Below are positions 6,618 through 12,901 of a stretch of DNA of 16,276 nt, piece after piece. The notes under the pieces are model-generated. The model was not told the origin of the DNA. It saw only the letters and a program-made list of their open reading frames with translations, and did no database searches. Position 1 is the first letter of the stretch; every line of letters begins with the position of its first letter. This stretch comes from Candidatus Fermentibacterota bacterium (GTDB taxonomy: Bacteria > JAFGKV01): the NCBI GenBank assembly GCA_030620115.1, contig JAUXFG010000087.1, positions 1 to 16,276 of the forward strand, written 5' to 3'. The translations under genes were made by a program, and so were the position numbers.

Positions 6618-7010
6618 ATGAGTGAATCGGTGGCGTCCACCATAGGGCGGCGAAAGACCTCAGTGGCACGAGTGAGGATGATGCCCGGTACAGGGAAACT
6701 CGTCGTCAATAAGAGGTCGCTCACAGACTATTTCCCAAGGGAGACATTGGTCACGGCAATCCTCAAGCCCTTTCTGGTTTGCGAATGCGAGGGCAAGTTT
6801 GACGTGATCGCCAACGTTCGTGGGGGGGGGATGCGAGGGCAAGCAGGAGCGATCTGTCTCGGTATTGCTCGGGCATTGCTTGAAGTCGAGCCCTCACATA
6901 GACGGAATCTCAAGCGTCATGGCCTTCTTACCAGGGACCCGAGAATGGTCGAGCGTAAGAAATACGGAAGACCAGGCGCCCGGAAGCGCTTCCAGTTCTC
7001 CAAGCGATAG
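6618..7010 (+). CDS. rpsI: 30S ribosomal protein S9
   Basis: A 130-residue small-subunit protein whose C-terminal tail reaches the P-site tRNA anticodon stem-loop. The family pattern is plain: GRRKTSVARVRMMPGTGK near the N-terminus, NVRGGGMRGQAGAICLGIARAL in the middle (written here in part only), and the invariant basic ending RKRFQFSKR. The start at 6618 is chosen because it follows TGGAGG and the overlapping ATG at 6614 hits a stop after three codons. The codons for GGG contain a run of nine G (6822-6830), a possible slippage or sequencing-error site, though the frame is intact as given. Confidence 0.98.
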   Translation: MSESVASTIGRRKTSVARVRMMPGTGKLVVNKRSLTDYFPRETLVTAILKPFLVCECEGKFDVIANVRGGGMRGQAGAICLGIARALLEVEPSHRRNLKRHGLLTRDPRMVERKKYGRPGARKRFQFSKR

Positions 7011-7023
7011 GCTCCCATCGATG

Positions 7024-7105
7024 TGGAGTGCGGCGACATGTCGCCGCTTTGTTTTCCCACGACACGTCGCGGAATATGAAGGCGGCCTCATGCGACCGCA
7101 CTCCA
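7024..7105. repeat. Palindromic intergenic element B (TGGAGTGCG family)
   Basis: Bounded by perfect 10-bp inverted repeats TGGAGTGCGG (7024-7033) and CCGCACTCCA (7096-7105). The first hairpin is the perfect palindrome GCGGCGACATGTCGCCGC (7030-7047). The second arm is degenerate (GCGGCCTCATGCGACCGC, 7082-7099). It is related to elements at 4495 and 14947. It starts only 14 bases after the rpsI stop. Confidence 0.8.
7030..7055 (+). terminator. Possible Rho-independent terminator after rpsI
   Basis: The 18-nt GC-rich palindrome at 7030-7047 is followed by TTTGTTTT, the pattern of an intrinsic terminator, 20 bases past the rpsI stop. It is part of palindromic element B, so terminator function may be a by-product of a mobile repeat. 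The same stem-plus-TTTG pattern in element C lacks a long T run. Confidence 0.55.
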
Positions 7106-7207
7106 AGATTCCGTTATCTGTTGCTTGGCCTCGGTCATCCCGACTTCGCAAGTCCGCCGGCCGGGGCACTGCGGCCTCAAGATTGGCGCAAGAATAGGCT
7201 ACATCGA

Positions 7208-7231
7208 GAGTCCCGCGCACTGCGCGGGATT
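7208..7231. repeat. GAGTCCCGC hairpin repeat, copy 1
   Basis: A 24-nt unit with the hairpin CCCGCGC-ACT-GCGCGGG (7212-7228). An inverted copy lies at 15026-15049 with two differences, both in one stem arm. CAAGAAT and ATTCTTG lie on either side within 20 bases, which suggests it is the tip of a larger inverted repeat. Confidence 0.65.
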
Positions 7232-7268
7232 CGCATTCTTGGCGTACGGATTTGTCGCAGAATTGCTC

Positions 7269-7328
7269 TCCCCCATATAGGGGCATCCGCCAGCTGGCGG
7301 ACCGTGCCCACCGCAGACAAACCCTTAG
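7269..7328. repeat. CCGCCAGCTGGCGG palindromic repeat, copy 1
   Basis: A 45-nt core (7269-7313) with the perfect palindrome TCCGCCAGCTGGCGGA at its centre, flanked by GGGCA and TGCCC arms. It matches 12831-12875 with one clear mismatch (CATATAG against CATGTAG). Weaker similarity goes on to CCCTTAG here and CCCTAAG there. This copy is 180 bases before rpsB. Confidence 0.8.
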
Positions 7329-7392
7329 CCCGGACTTATGACCGGTTGTCGCAGCAGGAAGCTGGTGAGAAGTTCAGGCTTAGGATATCACA

Positions 7393-7504
7393 CACCCGTT
7401 TCTCTCACCGGGGTGCTCCATCGCCGTGGAGTAAAGGTGAATCATGCGATGAACGGGTGGAGGTTTAACCCCATCTAGGTCCAGCTTGATGGACCATGAG
7501 GAGG
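7393..7504 (+). promoter_or_regulatory. Structured rpsB leader (candidate S2 translational operator)
   Basis: Three nested stems can be drawn: CACCCGTT (7393-7400) with AACGGGTG (7452-7459), CACC (7406-7409) with GGTG (7436-7439), and CTCCA (7416-7420) with TGGAG (7427-7431) around TCGCCG. A separate hairpin GGTCCA-GCTTGA-TGGACC (7478-7495) ends 3 bases before the AGGAGG ribosome binding site (7499-7504). S2 is known to repress rpsB-tsf through its mRNA leader in Gammaproteobacteria; a like role here is inferred. Confidence 0.45.
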
Positions 7505-7510
7505 CACATC

Positions 7511-8647
7511 ATGGAAATTCCCGACATTGATCGGATGCTCGAAGCAGGTCTTCATTTCGGCCACCAGACGAGACGCTGGGATCCAAAGATGAAGGAATAC
7601 ATCTTTGGCGAGAGGAATGGTATCCATATCATTGATCTCCAGAAATCACGGCGTCTGCTGACTGAAGCCGTCCAGGCCGCGGAACGCGTCGCCGGTGAGG
7701 GCAAACGCGTGCTCTTTGTGGGCACGAAAAGACAGGCCAAAGATGTGATCAAGAGACAGGCGGAGCGTATCGGGATTCCTTATGTCACTGAGCGGTGGTT
7801 GGGCGGTACATTGACCAACTTCCAAACAATACGCCATAGCATGGCGCGACTAGAAGAGCTAGAGGGACTCGAACAGGATGGACCGACCCGGACCGTGACC
7901 AAGAAGGAGATGCTCAGGCTGCTCAAGGAGCGGGGAAAGCTTGAGAAAGTCCTCACGGGAGTTCGTCATATGACCGCGCTTCCCGGGCTTGTGTTCGTGG
8001 TGGATTGCAAGAAAGAACGGATCGCGGTGGCGGAAGCCAATAAGCTTGGGATTCCGGTCGTGGCCATTGTGGACACCAATATCGATCCCGAGAAGATCGA
8101 TTTTCCCATCCCAGGGAATGATGATGCCATGAAGAGCATCAAACTCATCACCAAGGTACTAGCAGGGGCTGTTGAGAAGGGGCTGGTGGCGCATCAAGAG
8201 CGTGTCGGCATCGAAAAGAAAGCCAAAGAGGAAAAGGCGGCGGAAGAAGCCAAGGCAAAGAGCGCCGCAAAGAAACCTGTGCGTCACGGCAAGGATTCTG
8301 AGAGACCTCCCATACGACGCCCGAGAGATATCAAGGAGAGAGCCCCCAAAGAGGCCAAGCCTGCGGGCAAAGAGGCCGGGGGTGATGTCAAGGAGGTGAA
8401 GGCCCCGGCAAAAGAAGCCAAGGGTGCGGTCAAGGACACGGCGAAAGCCAAGCCCGCGAGCAAGGAAGCTAAGGGTCCGGCAAAGGATACCCAGGCCCCG
8501 GCCAAGAAGGCCAAGAGTGATGCCAAGGGAACGATAAAGGCGCCAAAAGAACAGAAAGATGCGGCCAAAGGAAAACCTGCCACCCCCGAAGAGCAGAAGA
8601 GCCCGTCCGCGCCACAATCAATCAAACCGACCAAGAAGGAAGGCTAG
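7511..8647 (+). CDS. rpsB: 30S ribosomal protein S2 with a long Lys/Ala/Pro-rich C-terminal tail
   Basis: Residues 1-232 are a normal S2: EAGLHFGHQTRRWDPKM at 11-27, IHIIDLQKS at 38-46, FVGTKRQA at 69-76, ERWLGGTLTNF at 94-104, and VVAIVDTNIDP followed by DFPIPGNDDA at 183-206. S2 sits at the head-body junction of the 30S subunit and recruits S1. Residues 235-378 add about 144 residues made almost wholly of Lys, Ala, Glu, Pro and Gly, with many KEAK, PAKE and VKD repeats like histone H1 or other nucleic-acid-binding tails; most S2 proteins lack such a tail. ATG 7511 is chosen because AGGAGG lies 6 bases upstream; an in-frame ATG at 7496 overlaps that site. It is followed directly by tsf. Confidence 0.97.
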   Translation: MEIPDIDRMLEAGLHFGHQTRRWDPKMKEYIFGERNGIHIIDLQKSRRLLTEAVQAAERVAGEGKRVLFVGTKRQAKDVIKRQAERIGIPYVTERWLGGTLTNFQTIRHSMARLEELEGLEQDGPTRTVTKKEMLRLLKERGKLEKVLTGVRHMTALPGLVFVVDCKKERIAVAEANKLGIPVVAIVDTNIDPEKIDFPIPGNDDAMKSIKLITKVLAGAVEKGLVAHQERVGIEKKAKEEKAAEEAKAKSAAKKPVRHGKDSERPPIRRPRDIKERAPKEAKPAGKEAGGDVKEVKAPAKEAKGAVKDTAKAKPASKEAKGPAKDTQAPAKKAKSDAKGTIKAPKEQKDAAKGKPATPEEQKSPSAPQSIKPTKKEG

Positions 8648-8652
8648 TGAGG

Positions 8653-9249
8653 ATGAAGATAGAGGCGAAGCAGGTGAAGGAACTCCGCGACAGAACGGGC
8701 GCAGGGATGATGAATTGCAGGAAGGCTCTTCAGGAGTCCGAAGGAGACATCGAAAAGGCCATCGATTGCCTTCGGCGCCAAGGGATTGCCAAGGCGGCAA
8801 AACGGTCGGGGCGTGAAGCATCTGAGGGGATCGTCACTTCTTATATACATCTGGGTGGTAGGCTCGGCGTTATCGTGGAGGTCAACTGCGAGACCGATTT
8901 CGTCGCACGGACGGATGATTTCAAGAATCTCGCCCACGAAATCGCCATGCAGGTGGCTGCCACAGCACCGCTTGCGGTTATCAGAGAGGATCTTCCGGAG
9001 GAACTCGTACAGAGGGAACGGAATCTCTATTTGGCGCAGGTGGAAGAAAGCGGCAAGCCCGAAAAGATCTGGGACCGGATCGTCACCGGGAAGCTCGAGA
9101 AGTTCTACAAAGAGAACTGTCTCATGGAGCAGCCCTCCATACGCGATGGCGATCAAACCATCGAAGAAATGGTGAAGGTCTTGGCCGGGAAATTGGGCGA
9201 GAACATCATCATTAAGCAATTTGCACGGTTCCAGGTCGGGGAGGCATAA
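8653..9249 (+). CDS. tsf: Elongation factor Ts
   Basis: A 198-residue nucleotide-exchange factor for EF-Tu. The N-terminal UBA-like part (VKELRDRTGAGMMNCRKAL, 8-26) and the TDFVA motif (81-85) that contacts EF-Tu are intact. The length matches the short EF-Ts class (about 200 residues, as in Thermus) rather than the roughly 280-residue E. coli form. A GTG at 8647 overlaps the last base of the rpsB stop, but ATG 8653 has better spacing from GGAAGG and begins at the usual MKIEAKQVKELR homology. It is co-transcribed with rpsB. The gene that commonly follows, pyrH, is absent. Confidence 0.97.
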   Translation: MKIEAKQVKELRDRTGAGMMNCRKALQESEGDIEKAIDCLRRQGIAKAAKRSGREASEGIVTSYIHLGGRLGVIVEVNCETDFVARTDDFKNLAHEIAMQVAATAPLAVIREDLPEELVQRERNLYLAQVEESGKPEKIWDRIVTGKLEKFYKENCLMEQPSIRDGDQTIEEMVKVLAGKLGENIIIKQFARFQVGEA

Positions 9250-9254
9250 GATCT

Positions 9255-9368
9255 ATGGTAGCCGTGTTTTCGATCAGGGATGCAAGGGCGGCATGCAGCG
9301 CGTGCTTTTTGGAGAGGAAGGGGGAACGCTTGTGTGGCATGAGTCTGAGCTTCAGGAGTGAATTATGA
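9255..9368 (+). other. Possible 37-codon ORF between tsf and frr, overlapping the frr start
   Basis: An ATG at 9255 opens 37 codons ending in a TGA that overlaps the frr ATG as ATGA. The product (begins MVAVFSIRD) has three cysteines and matches nothing I know, including UMP kinase. No good ribosome binding site precedes it. It could be a coupled leader peptide, a scar left where pyrH often sits, or chance. Confidence 0.2.
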
Positions 9369-9922
9369 TTGAGCTGATTTTGGAAGAAGCCGAAGAGAAG
9401 ATGAGCAATGCGGTGGTGGCTCTGGAACGTGAGTTTATCAGGATCAGGACTGGGCGTGCATCCCCCGCATTGTTGGATAGTCTCAAAGTCGAATGCTATG
9501 GAAGCCTCATGCCGATCCGTCAAGTGGCCAACATCTCCGTTCCCGAACCACGACTCCTCGTTGTGCAACCCTGGGACCGAAGCGTGCTTTCGGCTGTGGA
9601 AAAAGCCATCAATAAGTCTGAACTTGGGCTGAATCCAATGAATGACGGCGTCGTCATTCGGCTGCCAATCCCCGCGTTGACCGAAGAACGAAGGAAAGAT
9701 CTTATCAAGCTGTCGCGCCGTGTGGCGGAGGAGGGGCGAGTTTCTATCAGGAATGCAAGGAGACAGGAGATCGAGGAGCTCAGGAAGTATCAGAAAGCGG
9801 GCGACATATCGGAAGACGATCTCCATCGGGGAATCGACAAGATCCAGGAACTCACCGATCGTTTTGTGGCCGATCTCGATAAGATCCTCAAGGAAAAGGA
9901 AAACGAGATCATGGAGGTGTAG
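9365..9922 (+). CDS. frr: Ribosome recycling factor
   Basis: A 185-residue factor that splits post-termination ribosomes together with EF-G. Full length and collinear with the family: a helical start, the FIRIRTGRASPALLD segment (24-38), VECYGSLMPIRQVANISVPEPR in part (42-63), and the late EERRKDLIKLSRR motif (107-119), followed by the long C-terminal helix. ATG 9365 is preceded by AGGAG at 7 bases. Its stop TAG shares a base with the uppS GTG start, so the two are probably coupled. Confidence 0.98.
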   Translation: MIELILEEAEEKMSNAVVALEREFIRIRTGRASPALLDSLKVECYGSLMPIRQVANISVPEPRLLVVQPWDRSVLSAVEKAINKSELGLNPMNDGVVIRLPIPALTEERRKDLIKLSRRVAEEGRVSIRNARRQEIEELRKYQKAGDISEDDLHRGIDKIQELTDRFVADLDKILKEKENEIMEV

Positions 9923-10671
9923 TGTCGGATTCCAGCGATCAAGAGGGGCTGGATCCTCGCAAGCTTTCCCGGCTTCCCCACCACGTTGCCGTAATCATGG
10001 ATGGGAATGGGCGGTGGGCCAAGGCGCGGGGTTTCCCGCGGATCAAGGGCCATAGTGCCGGCGTCGAAGCGATACGAGATACCGCAACTGCGTGTGCGGA
10101 ATGGGGAATTCAGTACCTCACTCTCTACTCGTTCTCCACCGAGAACTGGGCGCGCCCACGGGCGGAAGTCCAGTTCCTCATGAGACTGCTTCAACGCTAT
10201 CTTCGGGAAGAAATCAAGATTCTCTTCAAGAACAATATCCGGCTGAACGCCATCGGTTTTCTTGATGATCTCCCTCCTCGAGTTCAGAAGAACCTTGCCG
10301 ACGTCATTGCGCGAACCGAGAAAAACACGGGTCTTGTCCTTACCTTGGCGCTGAGCTATGGATCGCGGGCGGAGATCCTCGATGCAGTACGGGCACTCGC
10401 TGTCCGGATTGCGGCAGGTGAACTATCGCCGGACGAGATCGACGAAGCGTTATTCGCGTCCTCCCTTCATACGGCGGACATGCCGGATCCGGATCTGCTT
10501 ATCCGAACCAGTGGAGAGATGAGGATATCAAACTTCTTGCTCTGGCAAGTGGCGTACACAGAGTTATGGGTAACCCCCATCCTCTGGCCGGATTTTCGAC
10601 GAGGAGAGCTCTACCGCGCCTTCGAGGAATTCGCTCAAAGGGATCGGCGTTACGGCAAGGTAAAGGCCTAA
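9922..10671 (+). CDS. uppS: Isoprenyl transferase (undecaprenyl diphosphate synthase type)
   Basis: A 249-residue cis-prenyltransferase that adds isopentenyl units to farnesyl diphosphate to make the C55 carrier lipid for peptidoglycan and other envelope polymers. Conserved parts: HVAVIMDGNGRWA (21-33) with catalytic Asp27, Arg40 and His44, YSFSTENW (69-76), and RTSGEMRISNFLLWQ (195-209) leading to Glu214, which binds Mg2+. The C-terminal RRYGK replaces the common RRFG. The GTG start overlaps the frr stop by one base, with GGAGG 4 bases before it. It feeds on products of the MEP pathway to which dxr, two genes downstream, belongs. Confidence 0.97.
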   Translation: MSDSSDQEGLDPRKLSRLPHHVAVIMDGNGRWAKARGFPRIKGHSAGVEAIRDTATACAEWGIQYLTLYSFSTENWARPRAEVQFLMRLLQRYLREEIKILFKNNIRLNAIGFLDDLPPRVQKNLADVIARTEKNTGLVLTLALSYGSRAEILDAVRALAVRIAAGELSPDEIDEALFASSLHTADMPDPDLLIRTSGEMRISNFLLWQVAYTELWVTPILWPDFRRGELYRAFEEFAQRDRRYGKVKA

Positions 10672-10687
10672 CGTGACATTTGGAACG

Positions 10688-10744
10688 ATGAAAGCCCCAC
10701 TCCTTCCCATCACCCCATCACCCCATTACCCCATCACCCCATGA
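10688..10744 (+). other. Possible 18-codon leader ORF running into cdsA
   Basis: ATG 10688 opens 18 codons rich in Pro and Thr (MKAPLLPITPSPHYPITP) that end in a TGA overlapping the cdsA ATG. It is read through the 8-bp tandem repeat. The ribosome binding site (TTGGAACG) is weak. Loss of one 8-bp unit would join this frame to cdsA. Confidence 0.2.
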
Positions 10745-10764
10745 TTCCATCATTCCATTCTTCG
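10709..10764. repeat. 8-bp-period tandem repeat spanning the cdsA start
   Basis: Seven contiguous 8-bp units: ATCACCCC twice, ATTACCCC, ATCACCCC, ATGATTCC, ATCATTCC, ATTCTTCG. The cdsA ATG at 10741 is the first three bases of the fifth unit. The unit family is the reverse complement of the GGAATGGG units at 90-137. Confidence 0.85.
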
Positions 10765-11622
10765 AGTACCCCAAATGCGCAGCAGAGCGGAGCCAAGCTC
10801 TCGAACCTCGCTCTTCGTACACTTGTGGCGGCTGTGGGCATTCCGCTCTACCTATTCCTCATCTATCTGGGGGGCATCTGGTTTTTCCTCGCGAACCTCG
10901 TCATCGTGTTGGCCGCCACTCATGAGTTCCTTCTCTTGAGCCGCCCGCGGGCAGACATAACCTCTTGGATTGCCATGGCCGGCGCGGCTGCATGTCTCTT
11001 CTTCATGAGCTCCGGGCGTGTGGGGCAAGCTGCGTCTATGGCCGTGGCGCCATTTCTGCTGATTCTTTTGTTGCATATTGTCATCGGGAGATGCGAGGGC
11101 ACGATGCTCTATGCCTCGCAGGCCGCTGCGGCAGTCTTGTACATTGCGTGGTTTTTTGGGCATCTGTTCTTGCTCAGGAATCCCACAGGATCCCTCCAGG
11201 CGTGGGACACGCCCGGTTGGCAGCTTGTCTTACTGCCGCTTGGAATCACTTGGATTACTGATACTGCCGCCTACGCGGTGGGTCGAGCGGTAGGGAAGCA
11301 TCCCTTTGCCCCTGTGGTCAGCCCCAAGAAGACGTGGGAAGGGGCCATGGGAGGGATCCTCGGAGGCGTGGGAGCAGGTGCGCTTGCCGCTGCGGTGGGC
11401 ATTGTCTCCCTGAAGGCGGGGATTGTCGTTGGATTCTTTGTGGGGACAGTCGGTCAGCTGGGCGATCTGGGCGAATCACTGCTCAAGCGGGAGGCCGGCG
11501 TAAAGGACAGCTCTTCCCTCATTCCAGGTCATGGAGGTGTTCTCGACCGTTTTGATAGCCTTCTCCTGAATATACCGGGAACGTACTACCTGCTTCTTCT
11601 TCTTGCGCCGGGAGTACACTAG
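10741..11622 (+). CDS. cdsA: Phosphatidate cytidylyltransferase (CDP-diglyceride synthase)
   Basis: A 293-residue inner-membrane enzyme that makes CDP-diacylglycerol from CTP and phosphatidic acid, the branch point of phospholipid synthesis. Eight or so hydrophobic segments are visible. The signature is complete: TDTAAYAVGR (173-182), SPKKTWEG (194-201), GDLGES (241-246), KREAGVKDSSSLIPGHGG (249-266) and DRFDS (269-273). The start is doubtful: ATG 10741 lies inside an 8-bp tandem repeat, lacks a ribosome binding site, and gives about 20 Ser/Pro/Asn/Gln-rich residues before the first conserved stretch NLALRTL. In-frame alternatives downstream (such as GTG 10825) would cut into the first membrane helix. 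The stop is 3 bases before dxr. Confidence 0.94.
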   Translation: MIPSFHSSSTPNAQQSGAKLSNLALRTLVAAVGIPLYLFLIYLGGIWFFLANLVIVLAATHEFLLLSRPRADITSWIAMAGAAACLFFMSSGRVGQAASMAVAPFLLILLLHIVIGRCEGTMLYASQAAAAVLYIAWFFGHLFLLRNPTGSLQAWDTPGWQLVLLPLGITWITDTAAYAVGRAVGKHPFAPVVSPKKTWEGAMGGILGGVGAGALAAAVGIVSLKAGIVVGFFVGTVGQLGDLGESLLKREAGVKDSSSLIPGHGGVLDRFDSLLLNIPGTYYLLLLLAPGVH

Positions 11623-11625
11623 CCC

Positions 11626-12783
11626 ATGAAGCATATCGCAATTCTAGGGAGTACCGGATCCATTGGCCGTGCCGCCTTGGACGTGGTGTCCCATCTTGGA
11701 GAGGAGTTCAAGGTCAACGCCCTTGCCGCGTGGTCGAATGGTGATCTCTTGGCTATGCAAGTCGAGCAGTATCGTCCGGAGCTGGTTGGATTCGGCTCCC
11801 ATGAGGATGCGCGGGTCGCCGCGGCGTGCCGGCGTGTAGGTGCTCGGCTTGTGCTCGGCCGGGAGGGACTCGAGGAAGTCGCGGCTTGCCAAGGTGTAGA
11901 CACAGTTCTTAATGCCGTGGTCGGCGCCGCGGGGCTCTTGCCGACCCTCGTGGCCCTGAGATCCGGCAAGACGGTGGCGTTGGCAAATAAGGAGAGTCTC
12001 GTTATTGGAGGGGAGCTGGTGATCAGAGAGACGGGGGCTGATCTGGAACGTCTCATCCCTGTAGACTCTGAACACGCATCACTCCATATCGGGCTACGTG
12101 GGAAGAAGAGCAGAGACATCAGATCCCTCTGGCTTACGGCTTCCGGCGGGGCGTTGAGGGATTACCAGGGGCCATTGGCCGACGTGACCCCTGCCCAAGC
12201 TCTGGCCCATCCCACATGGAACATGGGGAGGAAGATTACCATCGATTCGGCCACCATGATGAACAAGGGGCTCGAGATTGTTGAAGCCCACTACCTGTTC
12301 AATATGCCTTTGGACAAGATTCACTGCGTGATGCACGAGCAGAGCATCGTGCATTGTTTAGTGGAACTGAACGACGGATCGGTCCTGGCACACATGGCCT
12401 GGCCCGATATGAGGGGGCCGATCCAATACGCGTTGACCTATCCCGACCTGGTACCCTCTCCGTTACCCCCCCTGCTTCCCAAAGGGCTGAGCAGACTTGA
12501 CTTCAAGCCCGTAGATCATTTTCGATTTCCCTGTCTGCGGTTGGTGCGGGATGCCGCCGAGGCAGGCGGCATCGCCCTGGCTGCCATGAATGCGGCCAAT
12601 GAGGTTGCCGTTGCGTCCTTCCTTGCGAAGGAAATATCCTTTGTAGACATCCCCAAGGTTATCGAGTCGGTGTTGGATAGACGAGAAACAATATGCTCTC
12701 CCAAGCTCGAGGATATCATGAATGCTGATCGAGCCGCACGAGAGAATGCGCGAGAGGTCATCAACCATTTGCGTTGTAGATAA
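11626..12783 (+). CDS. dxr: 1-deoxy-D-xylulose 5-phosphate reductoisomerase
   Basis: A 385-residue cytosolic enzyme for the first committed step of the MEP isoprenoid pathway, turning DXP into 2-C-methyl-D-erythritol 4-phosphate with NADPH. Seen in order: NADPH loop GSTGSIG (8-14), LANKESLV (119-126), metal-binding PVDSEH (145-150, Asp147 and Glu149), TASGGALRD (171-179), AHPTWNMGRKITIDSATMMN (194-213), GLEIVEA (215-221, Glu217), and VMHEQSIVH (235-243). Length and motif order are standard, with nothing missing. It begins 3 bases after cdsA; the purine run GGGAG is rather far from the ATG, so coupling to cdsA translation is likely. Confidence 0.98.
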   Translation: MKHIAILGSTGSIGRAALDVVSHLGEEFKVNALAAWSNGDLLAMQVEQYRPELVGFGSHEDARVAAACRRVGARLVLGREGLEEVAACQGVDTVLNAVVGAAGLLPTLVALRSGKTVALANKESLVIGGELVIRETGADLERLIPVDSEHASLHIGLRGKKSRDIRSLWLTASGGALRDYQGPLADVTPAQALAHPTWNMGRKITIDSATMMNKGLEIVEAHYLFNMPLDKIHCVMHEQSIVHCLVELNDGSVLAHMAWPDMRGPIQYALTYPDLVPSPLPPLLPKGLSRLDFKPVDHFRFPCLRLVRDAAEAGGIALAAMNAANEVAVASFLAKEISFVDIPKVIESVLDRRETICSPKLEDIMNADRAARENAREVINHLRCR

Positions 12784-12802
12784 GGGTTCGCGCAAGAATA
12801 AA

Positions 12803-12821
12803 TTCGCAGTTATGGCGCACA
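12803..12821 (+). repeat. 19-nt dispersed repeat before rseP
   Basis: TTCGCAGTTATGGCGCACA, exact inverted counterpart of 2192-2210. A looser relative (GTGGCACATATGCTATTTGG) is near 16092. It directly precedes the 45-bp palindromic repeat. Confidence 0.7.
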
Positions 12822-12830
12822 TATTTGGTC

Positions 12831-12890
12831 TCCCCCATGTAGGGGCATCCGCCAGCTGGCGGACCGTGCCCACCGGAGGCGAGCCCTAAG
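12831..12890. repeat. CCGCCAGCTGGCGG palindromic repeat, copy 2, abutting the rseP ribosome binding site
   Basis: The 45-nt core (12831-12875) matches 7269-7313 with one clear mismatch; similarity extends to CCCTAAG, the first bases of the rseP ribosome binding site AAGGAGGAG. The palindrome TCCGCCAGCTGGCGGA lies at 12847-12862. It separates dxr from rseP and places a strong hairpin 30-50 bases before the start codon. Confidence 0.8.
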
Positions 12891-12901
12891 GAGGAGCCTG
12901 A

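Larger units (their letters stand above)
7011..7510. other. Repeat- and hairpin-rich gap between rpsI and rpsB (500 bases)
   Basis: No credible gene. In order: palindromic element B at 7024-7105, whose first hairpin is followed by a T-rich run; a hairpin GACTT-CGC-AAGTC near 7141; the GAGTCCCGC hairpin repeat at 7208-7231; the 45-bp CCGCCAGCTGGCGG repeat at 7269-7313 extending to about 7328; and the structured rpsB leader at 7393-7504. A frame beginning MRRHVAAL covers much of it but is built from repeats. Confidence 0.75.

Noticed and set aside
6822-6830. Nine-G run as a frameshift in rpsI
   Set aside because: The S9 frame is continuous across it, and the protein is full length with the correct C-terminal SKR, so no frameshift is needed.
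7028-7468. 146-codon frame between rpsI and rpsB (begins MRRHVAAL)
   Set aside because: It is made from palindromic element B, the GAGTCCCGC hairpin and the 45-bp repeat; no ribosome binding site and no family resemblance.
8159-8617. 152-codon minus-strand frame opposite the S2 tail
   Set aside because: A shadow of the Lys/Ala-rich coding repeats on the other strand.
8647-8652. GTG 8647 as the tsf start
   Set aside because: It overlaps the rpsB stop and has a short spacing to GGAAGG; ATG 8653 fits the family start better.
9212-9826. 204-codon minus-strand frame opposite frr
   Set aside because: Antisense to the fully conserved ribosome recycling factor; no features of its own. It also does not restore a pyrH in the gap.
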